A stretch of 64,000 nucleotides of DNA from Isoptericola cucumis. Its GTDB lineage: Bacteria; Actinomycetota; Actinomycetes; Actinomycetales; Cellulomonadaceae. Of this stretch, positions 34,590-43,964 are shown piece after piece. The notes beneath the pieces are model-generated. The model made no database searches and was not told where the DNA came from. It saw nothing but the letters and a program-made list of their open reading frames with translations. The stretch is from positions 248,001 to 312,000 of the forward strand of contig NZ_BMDG01000005.1 of NCBI RefSeq assembly GCF_014635665.1, read 5' to 3'. Numbering within the stretch: the first letter of the stretch is position 1; each line of letters starts with the position of its first letter. The translations under genes were made by a program, and so were the position numbers.

Positions 34590-37500
34590 ATGCCCGCCTC
34601 GCCCCCGCGCCTCGACCCGCTCGCGGTGGGCGACGTCGTCGGGAGCGCGGCCTTCCGGCGTGCCCAGGGCTACGTCCTCGGCGGCATGGTCCGCTCGTGG
34701 CGGTGGGACCCTGACGGCCTGGTCCTGTCCGCGCAGGTCGCGGGGACCGGCCGGCTGCCGTACTCGTGCCGCATCTGGCTGACGATCGGTGAGGCGGGCC
34801 GGTACGAGTTCGACACGTCGACCTGCACCTGCCCGGTCCGCGCCGACTGCAAGCACGTTGCCGCGGTGCTCCTGCACGTCGGTTCGCAGGACGACGAGGG
34901 AGCTGAGGGCGGTCCGCGTTCGCACCCGGGAGGCGGCCCCTCCGAGGCCGAGGGGTGGCGTGGCCGGCTCGCGCCCGTGACCCGTGGAGTGCCCGACGGG
35001 AGCCGCGGGAGCTCGGGCGGCGTCCTGCCCGTCGCGCTGAGGTTCCGGCTCGACGGCGCGCTCGGTGACCAATCGCCCGGGCTCTCGGTGCGCCCCGTGG
35101 TGCCGGCGAGGAACGGGGGCTGGAAGGTCGCGCCCGAGGCCAGCTGGGAGGCCCTCGCGACCGGGCTCTACGCGTTCGCGGACGTGCGCGCCACGCCCGC
35201 GCCCGACGTCCGCCGGTGGTTCGCGGACCTCGGGGCGGCCCTGGCCGGCTCGGGCGGAGGCTACGGCCGGGGCCGCCAGGTGTGGCGCGCCCTCGGCGCC
35301 GGCGGTCGCGGCGTGTGGTCGCTGCTGGCCGAGGCCGGCGAGCTGGGGGTGCCGCTCGTGGGTCACGGTCCGCGGGACGAGGTGCTCCTGGCACGTTCTG
35401 CAGAGCCCCGGCTCGACGTGGGTGCGTCGGGTGACGGCGTCCGGCTGACTCCCGTCGTCACGTTCGGCGGGCCAGACCACGACGCCACCGACACCACCCC
35501 GGCCGACCGGGTCGGCGCCGTCGGCGACAGCGGCCTGTACGCCGTGCGGACGGGGGAGCGGCGCACGGTGCTGTACCTGGGGCCGGCGCCGAGACGGCTG
35601 GGCGACGGGATCCGCGACCTGGTGGCCCTGGGCCCGGTGGACGTGCCGGCGACGGACGTCGGCGAGCTGTTCGTCGAGCACCTGCCGGCGCTGCGTGCCG
35701 TGACGCGGGTCGTGTCCGACGGCACCGTCGAGCTGCCCGAGGTGCCGCGCCCGGTCCTGGTCGCGACCGCCGGCTTCGCCGCCCCCGACGACGCCACGCT
35801 GGCCTGGTCGTTCGAGTACCCGCGCCCCGGCGGCGGCGAGGCACGAGTCGTCGCGATCGAGGGAGCGGCGAGCGACCTGCTGCGTGACGAGCGTGCCGAG
35901 GCCGAGATCCGCGCGAAGGCGCAGGCCGCCGTGCGCGGGGTGCCCGGGTTCGAGCGCTTCGAGCTCGGTGCGTCCGGCCGGTACACCGGGCTGGACGCGC
36001 TCGACCTGGCTCACGCGGTGCTGCCTGCGCTCGCCGCCACCGGCGACGTCCGGGTCGACGCGGACGACGTGCCCGACTACCTGCACCTCGACGCCGCGCC
36101 TCGCGTCGTGGTCTCCGGCGCGCCGTCGGGGGACTCCGACTGGCTCGACCTCGGGATCACCGTGACGGTCGCGGGCAAGGAGCTGCCGTTCACCCGCCTG
36201 TTCACCGCCCTGGCCCGCGGCGACCGGCGTCTCCTGCTCGTCGACGGGTCCTGGCTGCGGCTGGACCAGCCGGTGCTGGGCCGTCTGCGGGAACTCATCA
36301 CCGAGGCCACCGCACTGAGCGACCGGCCCGGGCGGCCGCGGGTGAGCACCTACGACGCGCCGCTGTGGAGCGAGCTCGAGGACGTCGCCGACGTCGTCGA
36401 GGTGTCCGACGACTGGCGGCGCGCCGCGGCCGCGCTGACGTCGCTCGCGTCCGGCGAGGACCTGCCCGCCGCGCCGGCCGTGCCGACCGGGGTGCGCGCG
36501 ACGCTGCGCGACTACCAGGTGCGGGCGTTCGAGTGGCTCGCCTTCCTGTGGCAGCACGGGCTCGGGGGGATCCTCGCCGACGACATGGGGCTCGGCAAGA
36601 CGCTCGAGACGCTGACGTTTCTCGCGCACGCACGTGCCACGGCGCCGGACGCCGCGCCGTTCGTGGTGGTCGCGCCCGCCTCGGTGGTCGCGGGCTGGGT
36701 GGACGAGGCCCGCCGGTTCACGCCCGGGCTGCGGGTCGTGGCGATGCCGGCCACCGCGCGCACCCTCGGCACGAGCGTCGCCGACCTGGCCGGCGACGCG
36801 GACGTGCTCGTCGTGTCGTACGCCGTCTTCCGGCTCGACTTCGACGCGTTCGACGCCCTCGAGTGGAGCGGGCTGGTGCTCGACGAGGCGCAGACCGCGA
36901 AGAACCCGCGCACCCGCGCCAACGAGACGGCGCGGGCCCTGGACGCCCCGTTCAAGCTGGCGATCACCGGGACCCCGCTGGAGAACAACCTCATGGAGCT
37001 GTGGGCGATGCTCGCGGTCGTGGCCCCGGGACTGTACCCGTCGATGCACCGGTTCCGCGCCGAGACGGCACGGCTGGTGGACGCCGCGGGCAAGGACGAC
37101 GACCCGCAGGTGGTCGCCGCGGGGAACCGCGCGCTCGGGCGCCTGAGGCGACGCATCCGCACGCTCATGCTGCGCCGCACCAAGGAACAGGTCGCCCCGG
37201 AGCTCCCCGAGCGCCAGGAGCGAACGATGCACGTGCCGCTCACCCCCGACCACCGCTGCGTCTACGACACGCACCTGCAGCGGGAGCGCCAGCGCCTGCT
37301 CGGCCTGCTCGAGGACTTCGACGCCAACCGCGTCGCGGTCTTCCGGTCACTGACCGTCCTGCGACGTCTCGCGCTGGACGCGTCGCTGGTCGACGAGGGG
37401 TACACGGACGTGGGGTCCGCCAAGCTCGACGTGCTGATGAGCCAGCTCACCGAGATCGCCGCCGAGGGGCACCGGGCCCTGGTCTTCTCGCAGTTCACGT

Positions 37501-37925
37501 CGTTCCTCGCGCTCGTCCGTGCGCGCTGTGCGGCCGAAGGCCTGGAGGCGGTGTACCTCGACGGATCGACCCGACGCCGGGCCGACGTGATCCGGTCGTT
37601 CAAGGAGGGCGACGCGCCCGTCTTCCTGGTCAGCCTGAAGGCCGGGGGAGTCGGGCTCAACCTCACGGAGGCCGACTACGTCTACCTGCTCGACCCGTGG
37701 TGGAACCCCGCCGCGGAGGCGCAGGCCATCGACCGCACCCACCGCATCGGCCAGACCCGGTCGGTCGTCGTCACGCGCCTCGTCGCCGCCGACACCATCG
37801 AGGAGAAGGTCATGGCGCTCGCGCGACGCAAGGCGCGCCTGTTCGACGCGGTCATGGACGACGCCGCCGGCACGTTCGCGCGCACGCTCGGTGCCGACGA
37901 CGTCCGCGGACTGCTGGAGTCCTGA
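34590..37925 (+). CDS. SWIM zinc finger and SNF2 family helicase
   Basis: The 1111-residue protein joins an N-terminal SWIM finger (Cys79, Cys81, Cys87, His89) to a C-terminal SNF2/RapA-type ATPase. The ATPase shows GILADDMGLGKTLETL (Lys670), the DEAQ box at 765-768, ITGTPLENNLMELWAM, and the helicase C domain with VFLVSLKAGGVGLNLTEADYVYLLDPWWNPAAEAQAIDRTHRIGQ motifs. Such enzymes move along double-stranded DNA and may displace proteins or stalled RNA polymerase; the exact role in actinobacteria is unknown. It stands alone and ends at a 42-bp palindrome. Confidence 0.93.
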   Translation: MPASPPRLDPLAVGDVVGSAAFRRAQGYVLGGMVRSWRWDPDGLVLSAQVAGTGRLPYSCRIWLTIGEAGRYEFDTSTCTCPVRADCKHVAAVLLHVGSQDDEGAEGGPRSHPGGGPSEAEGWRGRLAPVTRGVPDGSRGSSGGVLPVALRFRLDGALGDQSPGLSVRPVVPARNGGWKVAPEASWEALATGLYAFADVRATPAPDVRRWFADLGAALAGSGGGYGRGRQVWRALGAGGRGVWSLLAEAGELGVPLVGHGPRDEVLLARSAEPRLDVGASGDGVRLTPVVTFGGPDHDATDTTPADRVGAVGDSGLYAVRTGERRTVLYLGPAPRRLGDGIRDLVALGPVDVPATDVGELFVEHLPALRAVTRVVSDGTVELPEVPRPVLVATAGFAAPDDATLAWSFEYPRPGGGEARVVAIEGAASDLLRDERAEAEIRAKAQAAVRGVPGFERFELGASGRYTGLDALDLAHAVLPALAATGDVRVDADDVPDYLHLDAAPRVVVSGAPSGDSDWLDLGITVTVAGKELPFTRLFTALARGDRRLLLVDGSWLRLDQPVLGRLRELITEATALSDRPGRPRVSTYDAPLWSELEDVADVVEVSDDWRRAAAALTSLASGEDLPAAPAVPTGVRATLRDYQVRAFEWLAFLWQHGLGGILADDMGLGKTLETLTFLAHARATAPDAAPFVVVAPASVVAGWVDEARRFTPGLRVVAMPATARTLGTSVADLAGDADVLVVSYAVFRLDFDAFDALEWSGLVLDEAQTAKNPRTRANETARALDAPFKLAITGTPLENNLMELWAMLAVVAPGLYPSMHRFRAETARLVDAAGKDDDPQVVAAGNRALGRLRRRIRTLMLRRTKEQVAPELPERQERTMHVPLTPDHRCVYDTHLQRERQRLLGLLEDFDANRVAVFRSLTVLRRLALDASLVDEGYTDVGSAKLDVLMSQLTEIAAEGHRALVFSQFTSFLALVRARCAAEGLEAVYLDGSTRRRADVIRSFKEGDAPVFLVSLKAGGVGLNLTEADYVYLLDPWWNPAAEAQAIDRTHRIGQTRSVVVTRLVAADTIEEKVMALARRKARLFDAVMDDAAGTFARTLGADDVRGLLES

Positions 37926-37933
37926 CGGCGGAA

Positions 37934-37975
37934 CGGCTGCGGGGCCGGTGGTCGCGACCACCGGCCCCGCAGCCG
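37934..37975. terminator. 42-bp perfect palindrome, likely bidirectional terminator
   Basis: Bases 37934-37954 are the exact reverse complement of 37955-37975, centred on GTCG/CGAC. A transcript from either strand would fold into a 19-bp stem with a minimal four-base loop. It lies between the convergent ends of the SNF2 gene and the peptide transporter operon, which fits a shared terminator. No T tract is present. Confidence 0.8.
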
Positions 37976-38000
37976 CTCGGGCGACGCCCTCAGCCGGGTG

Positions 38001-39719
38001 TCACTCGGCGGCGGCGTCCTTGGTCCAGCCCATGTTCTCCACGGGGTGCAGCCCGAAGAGGTCGAGCCCGGTGTAGGTCTCGGGCGAGAGGTTGGCGAGC
38101 CCGTCCTTGGCCATCGCGATCCACGGGCCGTTGTACAGCGGCAGGATGCCCCAGGTCTCGGCCATGATCTCGGACTCGAGCTTCATGCCGGCCGCGGTCT
38201 GCTCCTCGGCCGTCGGCAGCGTCATGACGTCGGCGATCTTCTTGTCGATCTCCTTGGTGCCGGTCATCGACAGGTTCAGGCCGCTGTCCGAGCAGTAGAC
38301 CTGGCACATCCAGGCCACGCCGTACGGGTCGCTCGACGAGAAGCCCATGATGACGAGGTCCCAGTCCTTGGTGGTCAGGACGGTGGAGAAGTCGCTCGTG
38401 GGGCGCTTGTCGATCTCGAGCGCGAAACCGATCTGGGCGAGCTGCTGCTGCACCACCTTGGCGCGCGCCTCGACGATGGGGTCCTCGCCGAAGATGGGCA
38501 TCCGGCCCTCGAGCTTCTGGCCGTCCTTCTCGCGGACGTCGCCGTTCAGGGCCCACCCGGCCTCGTCGAGGGCGGCGTTGGCGGCCTCGACGTCGTGCGA
38601 CCAGCCCGACTCGGCGAGCGCGTCGACGTAGCCCTCCTGGAACGGATACAGGTTGAACGAGCCGGCCTCGGTCTCGGTGTAGCCGAGGCCGTTCCAGACG
38701 ACCTCCTTGATCTGCTCGCGGTCGATCGCCTGGAAGATCGCCTCGCGCACCTCGAGGTCCGCGAGCTGCGGGCGCTCGGCGTTGAGCTGGAGCAGGTTGC
38801 TCGATGCGCGCTGCGCGCGATACGTGGCGGCACCCTCGACGTCGGCGAGCTGCTCGAGGTTGTCCGCGGTGAGGTTCTCGACCATGTCGATCTCGCCGTT
38901 CTGGAACGCGTTGACCGCGGCGGCCGGGTCGAGCACCCGGAACGTGACCTTGTCGAGCATGGGCTCGTCGCCCCACCAGTTCTCGTTCGGCACGAACGAG
39001 ATGACGCCGCCGTTGATGTCGAACTCGTCGATCTTGTACGGGCCGGCGCCCCACTCGGGGTGGGCCTCCTCGACGTAGCCCTCGTTGAAGACCTTCGGCG
39101 AGTCGACCTTCGGGTGCATGAGGTGCCAGAACAGCCCCTCGGTCCAGGGGAACTCCGACTTGAACGTGACGACCGCCTGGCGCTCGTCCTCGCCCTGGGT
39201 GACCGACTCGATCTGCGAGTAGCCGTCCGTGGTGTTCGGCACGTACTTCTCTTCGGTCGACCGGTTCGCGATCCAGCCCTGCTCGTACGACTTCCAGGTG
39301 ATCGGCGTGCCGTCGTTCCAGACCGCGTCGGGGTTGATCGTGTAGGTGACGACCGTCTTGCCGTCGACGACCTCGGTGGTCCAGTCCGTGAGGTAGGCGG
39401 GGTTGGCCTCGGCCTCGCCCTCCGGGGACATGAGGATCATCTGCGGGTTGTACCAGGCCCAGACCTTGGCCGTGTCGACCGAGCCGTCGGAGTGGTTCGC
39501 GTTCATCTGGGGGGTGATCTCGTCGATGGCGAGAGTCACCTCCCCGCCCTGCTCGAGGTTCTCGCGGGGCTGCGGGTTGTAGTCCGCGCCTTCGATGCTC
39601 TGCGCCTCGGCCGGGGCCTCGTCGGTGCCGCCGTCGCCGCTGCCGCCGCACGCGGTCAGCGCCAGGGCGAGCACGCCGGCGACGGCGATGCTGCTCCCCA
39701 GTCGGTTCTGCAACCTCAT
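38001..39719 (-). CDS. Peptide ABC transporter substrate-binding lipoprotein
   Basis: A 572-residue family 5 extracellular solute-binding protein (DppA/OppA type). The N-terminus is a lipoprotein signal peptide with lipobox LTAC (Cys24), followed by a Gly/Asp/Glu-rich linker. The mature part shows the class pattern, e.g. TYTINPDAVWNDGTPITWKSY and REAIFQAIDREQIKEVVW. It delivers oligopeptides or related solutes to the permeases encoded upstream. GAAGGAG lies 5 nt before the ATG. It is the last gene of its operon, whereas binding-protein genes are commonly first. Ligand unknown. Confidence 0.93.
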   Translation of the reverse strand: MRLQNRLGSSIAVAGVLALALTACGGSGDGGTDEAPAEAQSIEGADYNPQPRENLEQGGEVTLAIDEITPQMNANHSDGSVDTAKVWAWYNPQMILMSPEGEAEANPAYLTDWTTEVVDGKTVVTYTINPDAVWNDGTPITWKSYEQGWIANRSTEEKYVPNTTDGYSQIESVTQGEDERQAVVTFKSEFPWTEGLFWHLMHPKVDSPKVFNEGYVEEAHPEWGAGPYKIDEFDINGGVISFVPNENWWGDEPMLDKVTFRVLDPAAAVNAFQNGEIDMVENLTADNLEQLADVEGAATYRAQRASSNLLQLNAERPQLADLEVREAIFQAIDREQIKEVVWNGLGYTETEAGSFNLYPFQEGYVDALAESGWSHDVEAANAALDEAGWALNGDVREKDGQKLEGRMPIFGEDPIVEARAKVVQQQLAQIGFALEIDKRPTSDFSTVLTTKDWDLVIMGFSSSDPYGVAWMCQVYCSDSGLNLSMTGTKEIDKKIADVMTLPTAEEQTAAGMKLESEIMAETWGILPLYNGPWIAMAKDGLANLSPETYTGLDLFGLHPVENMGWTKDAAAE

Positions 39720-39786
39720 TGCTGCTCCTTCTCGCGCCGGGTGGGCGCTGTGGTGATGGATGGGGTACGTGGGTGGCGCCGGCTCG

Positions 39787-41841
39787 TCAGCGGAAGTGGC
39801 AGGCGTTGACGTGGTCGTCGGTGCGGCCGGTGAGGGTCGGGACCGTCTGCTCGCAGCGGGCCCGGTCCGGCTCGTCGAGCGTCTGGTACAGCGGGCACCG
39901 CGAGACGAAGGCGCAGCCGGTGATCGTGTCGGTCGGGCTCGGGAGGTCGCCGGTGAGCACGATGTGCTCGCGGCCGCGCTCCGTGACCGGGTCCGGCACG
40001 GGGATCGCCGACAGCAGGGCGCGGGTGTAGGGGTGCTGCGGGTCGTCGAACACCGCGTCGACGTCGCCGTGCTCGACGAAGCTGCCGAGGTACATCACCG
40101 CCACGCGGTCGGCGATGTGCCGCACCACGGAGAGGTCGTGGGCCACGAAGAGGTACGACAGGCCCAGGCGCACCTTGAGCTCGTCGAGCAGGTTGATGAC
40201 GCCCGCCTGGACCGACACGTCGAGCGCGGAGACGGGCTCGTCCAGCACGACGAGCTTCGGGTTGGTCGCGAGGGCCCGGGCGATGCCGATCCGCTGCCGC
40301 TGGCCGCCGGAGAACGCCGCGGGGAAGCGGTCGCTGTGGGCGGGGTCGAGGCCGACGAGGTCCATCAGCTCGTCGACCCGCGGGCCGACCTCGGCCGCGG
40401 CGAGGCCCACCGTGCGCAACGGTTCGGCGATGACGTCGAAGACCGTCATGCGCGGGTCCAGCGAGCCGACCGGGTCCTGGAAGACGATCTGGACGTCGCG
40501 GCGCAGGTCGCGCTCGGCGCGGCCGCCCTTGATGTCGGCGACGCTGGTGCCGACGATCCGGATGTCGCCGGCGTCCTGCCGGGCGAAGTCCATGATCTGC
40601 AGCAGCGTCGTGGTCTTGCCGGAGCCCGACTCGCCGACGATCGCCATCGTCTCGCCCTCGCGGACGTCGAAGCTGACGCCCTTGACGGCGTGCACCTCGC
40701 CGATCTTGCGCTTGCGGAACGAGCCCTTCGTCAGGGGGAACGACTTCGTGAGGTTCTCGACCTCGAGGGTGGGCCTGCGCAGCTCCCGGGGCACCGTCTC
40801 GAGCGTCGAGGTGGGGACGGGAGGCACCGGGTAGACGGGGCCGCCGTCGATGCGGCCCGCGCGGATCTCCTCGGCCCGCAGGCATGCGGCGCGGTGGTCC
40901 GGCCGGCCGCCGACGGCGACCAGCTCGGGTTCCGAGGTGCGGCAGGCGTCGACCGCGATCGGGCACCGGGCGGCGAACGGGCAGGCGTCCGGCAGGTCCA
41001 CCAGGAGCGGCGGGCTGCCCTTGATCGGCACCAGCGGCTGCTTCTCGGCCTTGTCCACGCGGGGGATCGCGCCGAGCAGACCGATCGAGTACGGCATGCG
41101 GGTGTCGGCGAACAGCTCGTCGACCGGTGCCTGCTCGATCGGGCGACCCGCGTACATGACGATCACGTCGTCGGCGGTGTGCGCGACGACGCCCATGTCG
41201 TGCGTGATCATCATGACCGCGGCGCCGGTCTCGCGCTGGGCGGTGGCGACGAGGTCCAGGATCTGCGCCTGGATGGTGACGTCGAGGGCGGTGGTCGGCT
41301 CGTCCGCGATGATGAGCCGCGGGTTGTTCGCCATCGCGATCGCGATGACCACCCGTTGGCGCATCCCGCCCGAGAACTCGTGCGGGAACGAGCGCATCCG
41401 CTCGGCCGGCCGGGGGATGCCGACGAGCCGGAGCAGCTCCACGGCGCGGTCCCGCGCGGCGCGGCGCGAGATCTTCGGGTCGTGGATCGTGAGGGCCTCG
41501 ACGATCTGGTCGCCGACGGAGAACACCGGCGTCAGCGACGTCAGCGGGTCCTGGAAGATCATCGCGATGCCGTTGCCGCGGATCTTGGACATCGCCGCGT
41601 CGGTCTTGCCGAGCAGCTCCTGCCCCTCGAACATCACCGAGCCGCCCACGCGCGCGTTGTCGTCGAGGAGGCCCATGACGGCGAGGGACGTGACGGACTT
41701 GCCGGAGCCGGACTCGCCCACGATGCCGAGGGTGCGGCCCTCGTCGAGGTCGAACGAGACGCCGCGCACCGCGTCGACGCGCCCCGCCTCGGACGGGAAG
41801 CTGACGGTGAGGTCGCGGACGGAAAGGACGGGGGTGGTCAT
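39787..41841 (-). CDS. Peptide ABC transporter ATPase with two fused nucleotide-binding domains
   Basis: The 684-residue protein fuses the DppD-like and DppF-like ATPases. Domain 1 has Walker A GESGSGKS at 42-49, signature FSGGMRQR and Walker B LIIADEPTTALD. Domain 2 has Walker A GESGSGKTT at 403-411, signature FSGGQRQR and Walker B LVVLDEPVSALD. Each ends in the Cys-rich oligopeptide-family tail (ACPFAARCPIAVDAC; GCAFVSRCPLYQT). It powers import through the two permeases and overlaps the DppC-like gene as ATGA. Confidence 0.95.
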   Translation of the reverse strand: MTTPVLSVRDLTVSFPSEAGRVDAVRGVSFDLDEGRTLGIVGESGSGKSVTSLAVMGLLDDNARVGGSVMFEGQELLGKTDAAMSKIRGNGIAMIFQDPLTSLTPVFSVGDQIVEALTIHDPKISRRAARDRAVELLRLVGIPRPAERMRSFPHEFSGGMRQRVVIAIAMANNPRLIIADEPTTALDVTIQAQILDLVATAQRETGAAVMMITHDMGVVAHTADDVIVMYAGRPIEQAPVDELFADTRMPYSIGLLGAIPRVDKAEKQPLVPIKGSPPLLVDLPDACPFAARCPIAVDACRTSEPELVAVGGRPDHRAACLRAEEIRAGRIDGGPVYPVPPVPTSTLETVPRELRRPTLEVENLTKSFPLTKGSFRKRKIGEVHAVKGVSFDVREGETMAIVGESGSGKTTTLLQIMDFARQDAGDIRIVGTSVADIKGGRAERDLRRDVQIVFQDPVGSLDPRMTVFDVIAEPLRTVGLAAAEVGPRVDELMDLVGLDPAHSDRFPAAFSGGQRQRIGIARALATNPKLVVLDEPVSALDVSVQAGVINLLDELKVRLGLSYLFVAHDLSVVRHIADRVAVMYLGSFVEHGDVDAVFDDPQHPYTRALLSAIPVPDPVTERGREHIVLTGDLPSPTDTITGCAFVSRCPLYQTLDEPDRARCEQTVPTLTGRTDDHVNACHFR

Positions 41842-42788
41842 GCGCGGCCTCCCGCTGCGGAGGTGGGATCGAGGGCGTCGCGCAGCCCGTCGGCGACGAG
41901 CGCCATCGAGACGGTCAGGAGCGTCAGCGCGGCGGCGGGGAAGAAGAACATCCACGGGGAGCTCGAGATGCTCGACGCGCCGATGCCGATGAGGGAACCG
42001 AGCGAGACGTCGGGCAGCTTGACGCCGAAGCCGAGGAACGACAGTCCCGTCTCGGCCATGACGGCACCCACGACGCCGAGGGTGAAGTTGACGACGAGCA
42101 GCGACCCGATGTTGGGGATCAGGTGGCGCAGCACGATGCGCAGCCCGGGCACGCCCATGTAGCGCGCGGCGTGCACGAACTCCCGCTCGCGCAGCGACAG
42201 GGACAGCGTCCAGATGGTGCGGGCCTGGAAGAACCAGCTGACGAGGATGAGGACGAGGGCGATGACGCGCCAGTCGCCGCCCGAGTCGTTGGACATCATC
42301 GCCAGCAACAGGAACGTCGGCGCCACCATGAGGAAGTGGATGATGAACAGCGAGACCCGCTCGACGCGACCGCCGAAGTAGGCGGCCGCGGTGCCGATGA
42401 CGGCGGACAGGACGGTCGTCCCGGTGGCCACCACGACCGCGATCAGCAGAGAGCGCTGCAGCCCGATCACGACCATGGCGTACAGGTCGTTGCCGGCGTT
42501 GTTGGTGCCGAACCAGTGCTCGGGGCTGGGCGGGTCCGACAGGGCGAGGAAGTCGAGCTCGACGTGGTCGTACTTGGCCAGCGTCGAGCCGAACACGGCG
42601 AAGGCCACGAGCAGCACGAAGATGACCACGCCGGCGACGGCGGGCCGGTTCCGGGCGAACCGGCGCCCGTACAGCCGCCACTTCGACAGCCGCTTGCGGT
42701 CGGCGGTCCCCGCGTCGCCGGGGGGCGGGGTCTCGCCTGCGGTGAGCGGGCCGGCCGTCGGGTCGGGCATGGAGGAGTCCGTTGTCAT
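41838..42788 (-). CDS. Peptide ABC transporter permease (DppC/OppC type)
   Basis: A 316-residue inner-membrane permease. A cytosolic tail of about 45 residues precedes the OppC N-terminal motif RFARNRPAVAGVVIFVLLVAFAVF and GTNNAGNDLYAMVVIGLQRSL. About six helices follow, with the ATPase-contact loop REREFVHAARYMGVPGLRIVLRHLIPN, an EAA motif. It forms the pore with the DppB-like subunit encoded just upstream and overlaps the ATPase gene by four bases. Confidence 0.94.
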   Translation of the reverse strand: MTTDSSMPDPTAGPLTAGETPPPGDAGTADRKRLSKWRLYGRRFARNRPAVAGVVIFVLLVAFAVFGSTLAKYDHVELDFLALSDPPSPEHWFGTNNAGNDLYAMVVIGLQRSLLIAVVVATGTTVLSAVIGTAAAYFGGRVERVSLFIIHFLMVAPTFLLLAMMSNDSGGDWRVIALVLILVSWFFQARTIWTLSLSLREREFVHAARYMGVPGLRIVLRHLIPNIGSLLVVNFTLGVVGAVMAETGLSFLGFGVKLPDVSLGSLIGIGASSISSSPWMFFFPAAALTLLTVSMALVADGLRDALDPTSAAGGRA

Positions 42789-42789
42789 G

Positions 42790-43773
42790 TCAGCTCACCC
42801 GCACTCGGGGGTCGAGGGCGACGACCGCGATGTCGGCGAGGATGGCGCCGACGGCCGTCATGACCGCGCCGAACGCCGCGACCGCGACGACGCCGTTGAT
42901 GTCGTTCTTCGAGATCGTCTCGATGAAGTACTGCCCCATGCCCTTCCACGCGAAGATCGACTCGGTCAGCACGGCTCCCGTGAAGATGCCGGGGATCGAG
43001 AAGGCGACCTGGGTGGTCACGGGGATCAGCGACGTGCGCAGGGCGTGCTTGCGGATCGCCTGCTGCTTCGTCAGCCCCTTGGCCCGGGCCATCCGCACGT
43101 AGTCGGACTTGATGGTGTCCAGCAGCAGGGACCGCTGCAGGAAGTGGTACTGCGCGTAGCCGACCAGGATCAGCGCGGCGGTGGGCAGCGCGATGTGCTG
43201 CGCGGTGTCCACGAGCGTGGGGAAGAACCCGCTCACGTCGGGGCTCGACGCCCCGGTGACGTAGAAGACGGTCGAGCCGACGGCGTTGTTGAACGCGATG
43301 GCGAGCAGCACGAGCCCGAGCCCCGCCACCACGATCGGGATGTTCATCGTGATGATCGAGGTGCCCTGGGCGATCCGGTCGCCGAGCCGGTACTGCCGCG
43401 ACGCGCTGTAGACGCCCAGCGCGATGCCGATCGCGGTCAGCAGGATGGTGGCGCCCAGCATGAGCTCGGCCGAGATCCACATGCGGTAGGCGACCTGCTC
43501 GTTCACCGACTGCCCGGTGGGGCTCACGCCCCAGTCCCAGCGGAAGAGGATGCCGCTGAACCACGTCCACCACCGCTCGAGGAGCGGGGTGGCGTCGTCG
43601 AGGTTGCGCGGCTCGAGCAGGTTGGTGATCTGCGTCTCGCTCAGCGGGGGACGCCGCCCGACGTAGTTGCTGCGGGGATCGAGGTAGGCCCACGCGAGGA
43701 GGTACGTCAGGTTCGTGACCGCCACGACCATCAGCAACCAGCCTGCGGTGCGGCGAAGCAAATATCGGGTCAA
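42790..43773 (-). CDS. Peptide ABC transporter permease (DppB/OppB type)
   Basis: A 327-residue permease with the DppB start MTRYLLRRTAGWLLMVVAVTNLTYLLAW, six predicted helices and the EAA-type loop DYVRMARAKGLTKQQAIRKHALRTSLIPV. It is the first gene of the operon. Its start appears to be TTG; no in-frame ATG or GTG lies before the first helix, and the Shine-Dalgarno is weak. A TATAGC box near 43815-43820 on the minus strand could be the promoter. The large loop after helix 1 carries PRSNYVGRRPPLSETQI, typical of actinobacterial members. Confidence 0.9.
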   Translation of the reverse strand: MTRYLLRRTAGWLLMVVAVTNLTYLLAWAYLDPRSNYVGRRPPLSETQITNLLEPRNLDDATPLLERWWTWFSGILFRWDWGVSPTGQSVNEQVAYRMWISAELMLGATILLTAIGIALGVYSASRQYRLGDRIAQGTSIITMNIPIVVAGLGLVLLAIAFNNAVGSTVFYVTGASSPDVSGFFPTLVDTAQHIALPTAALILVGYAQYHFLQRSLLLDTIKSDYVRMARAKGLTKQQAIRKHALRTSLIPVTTQVAFSIPGIFTGAVLTESIFAWKGMGQYFIETISKNDINGVVAVAAFGAVMTAVGAILADIAVVALDPRVRVS

Positions 43774-43964
43774 GGTCGAGGGGACTTTCTCGTGGACGGT
43801 CGCGGTGACGTGAGGCTATAGCCGCCCGAACCGTGTCCTGCGCCACAACGACGCCGGGTGCGCCGATCGTTACCGATTCGTGCCCCGGGCGAACGATTTC
43901 GGAAACGTGCTGGTCACCGCCCCGTCGTCAGGCAGGGTCGCGGAAAGACCGCCCCCGAGGCCCC

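Noticed and set aside
34077-37274. A 1065-codon minus-strand frame opposite hisD and the SNF2 helicase gene
   Set aside because: The plus-strand proteins have complete conserved motifs. The antisense frame has shadow composition only.
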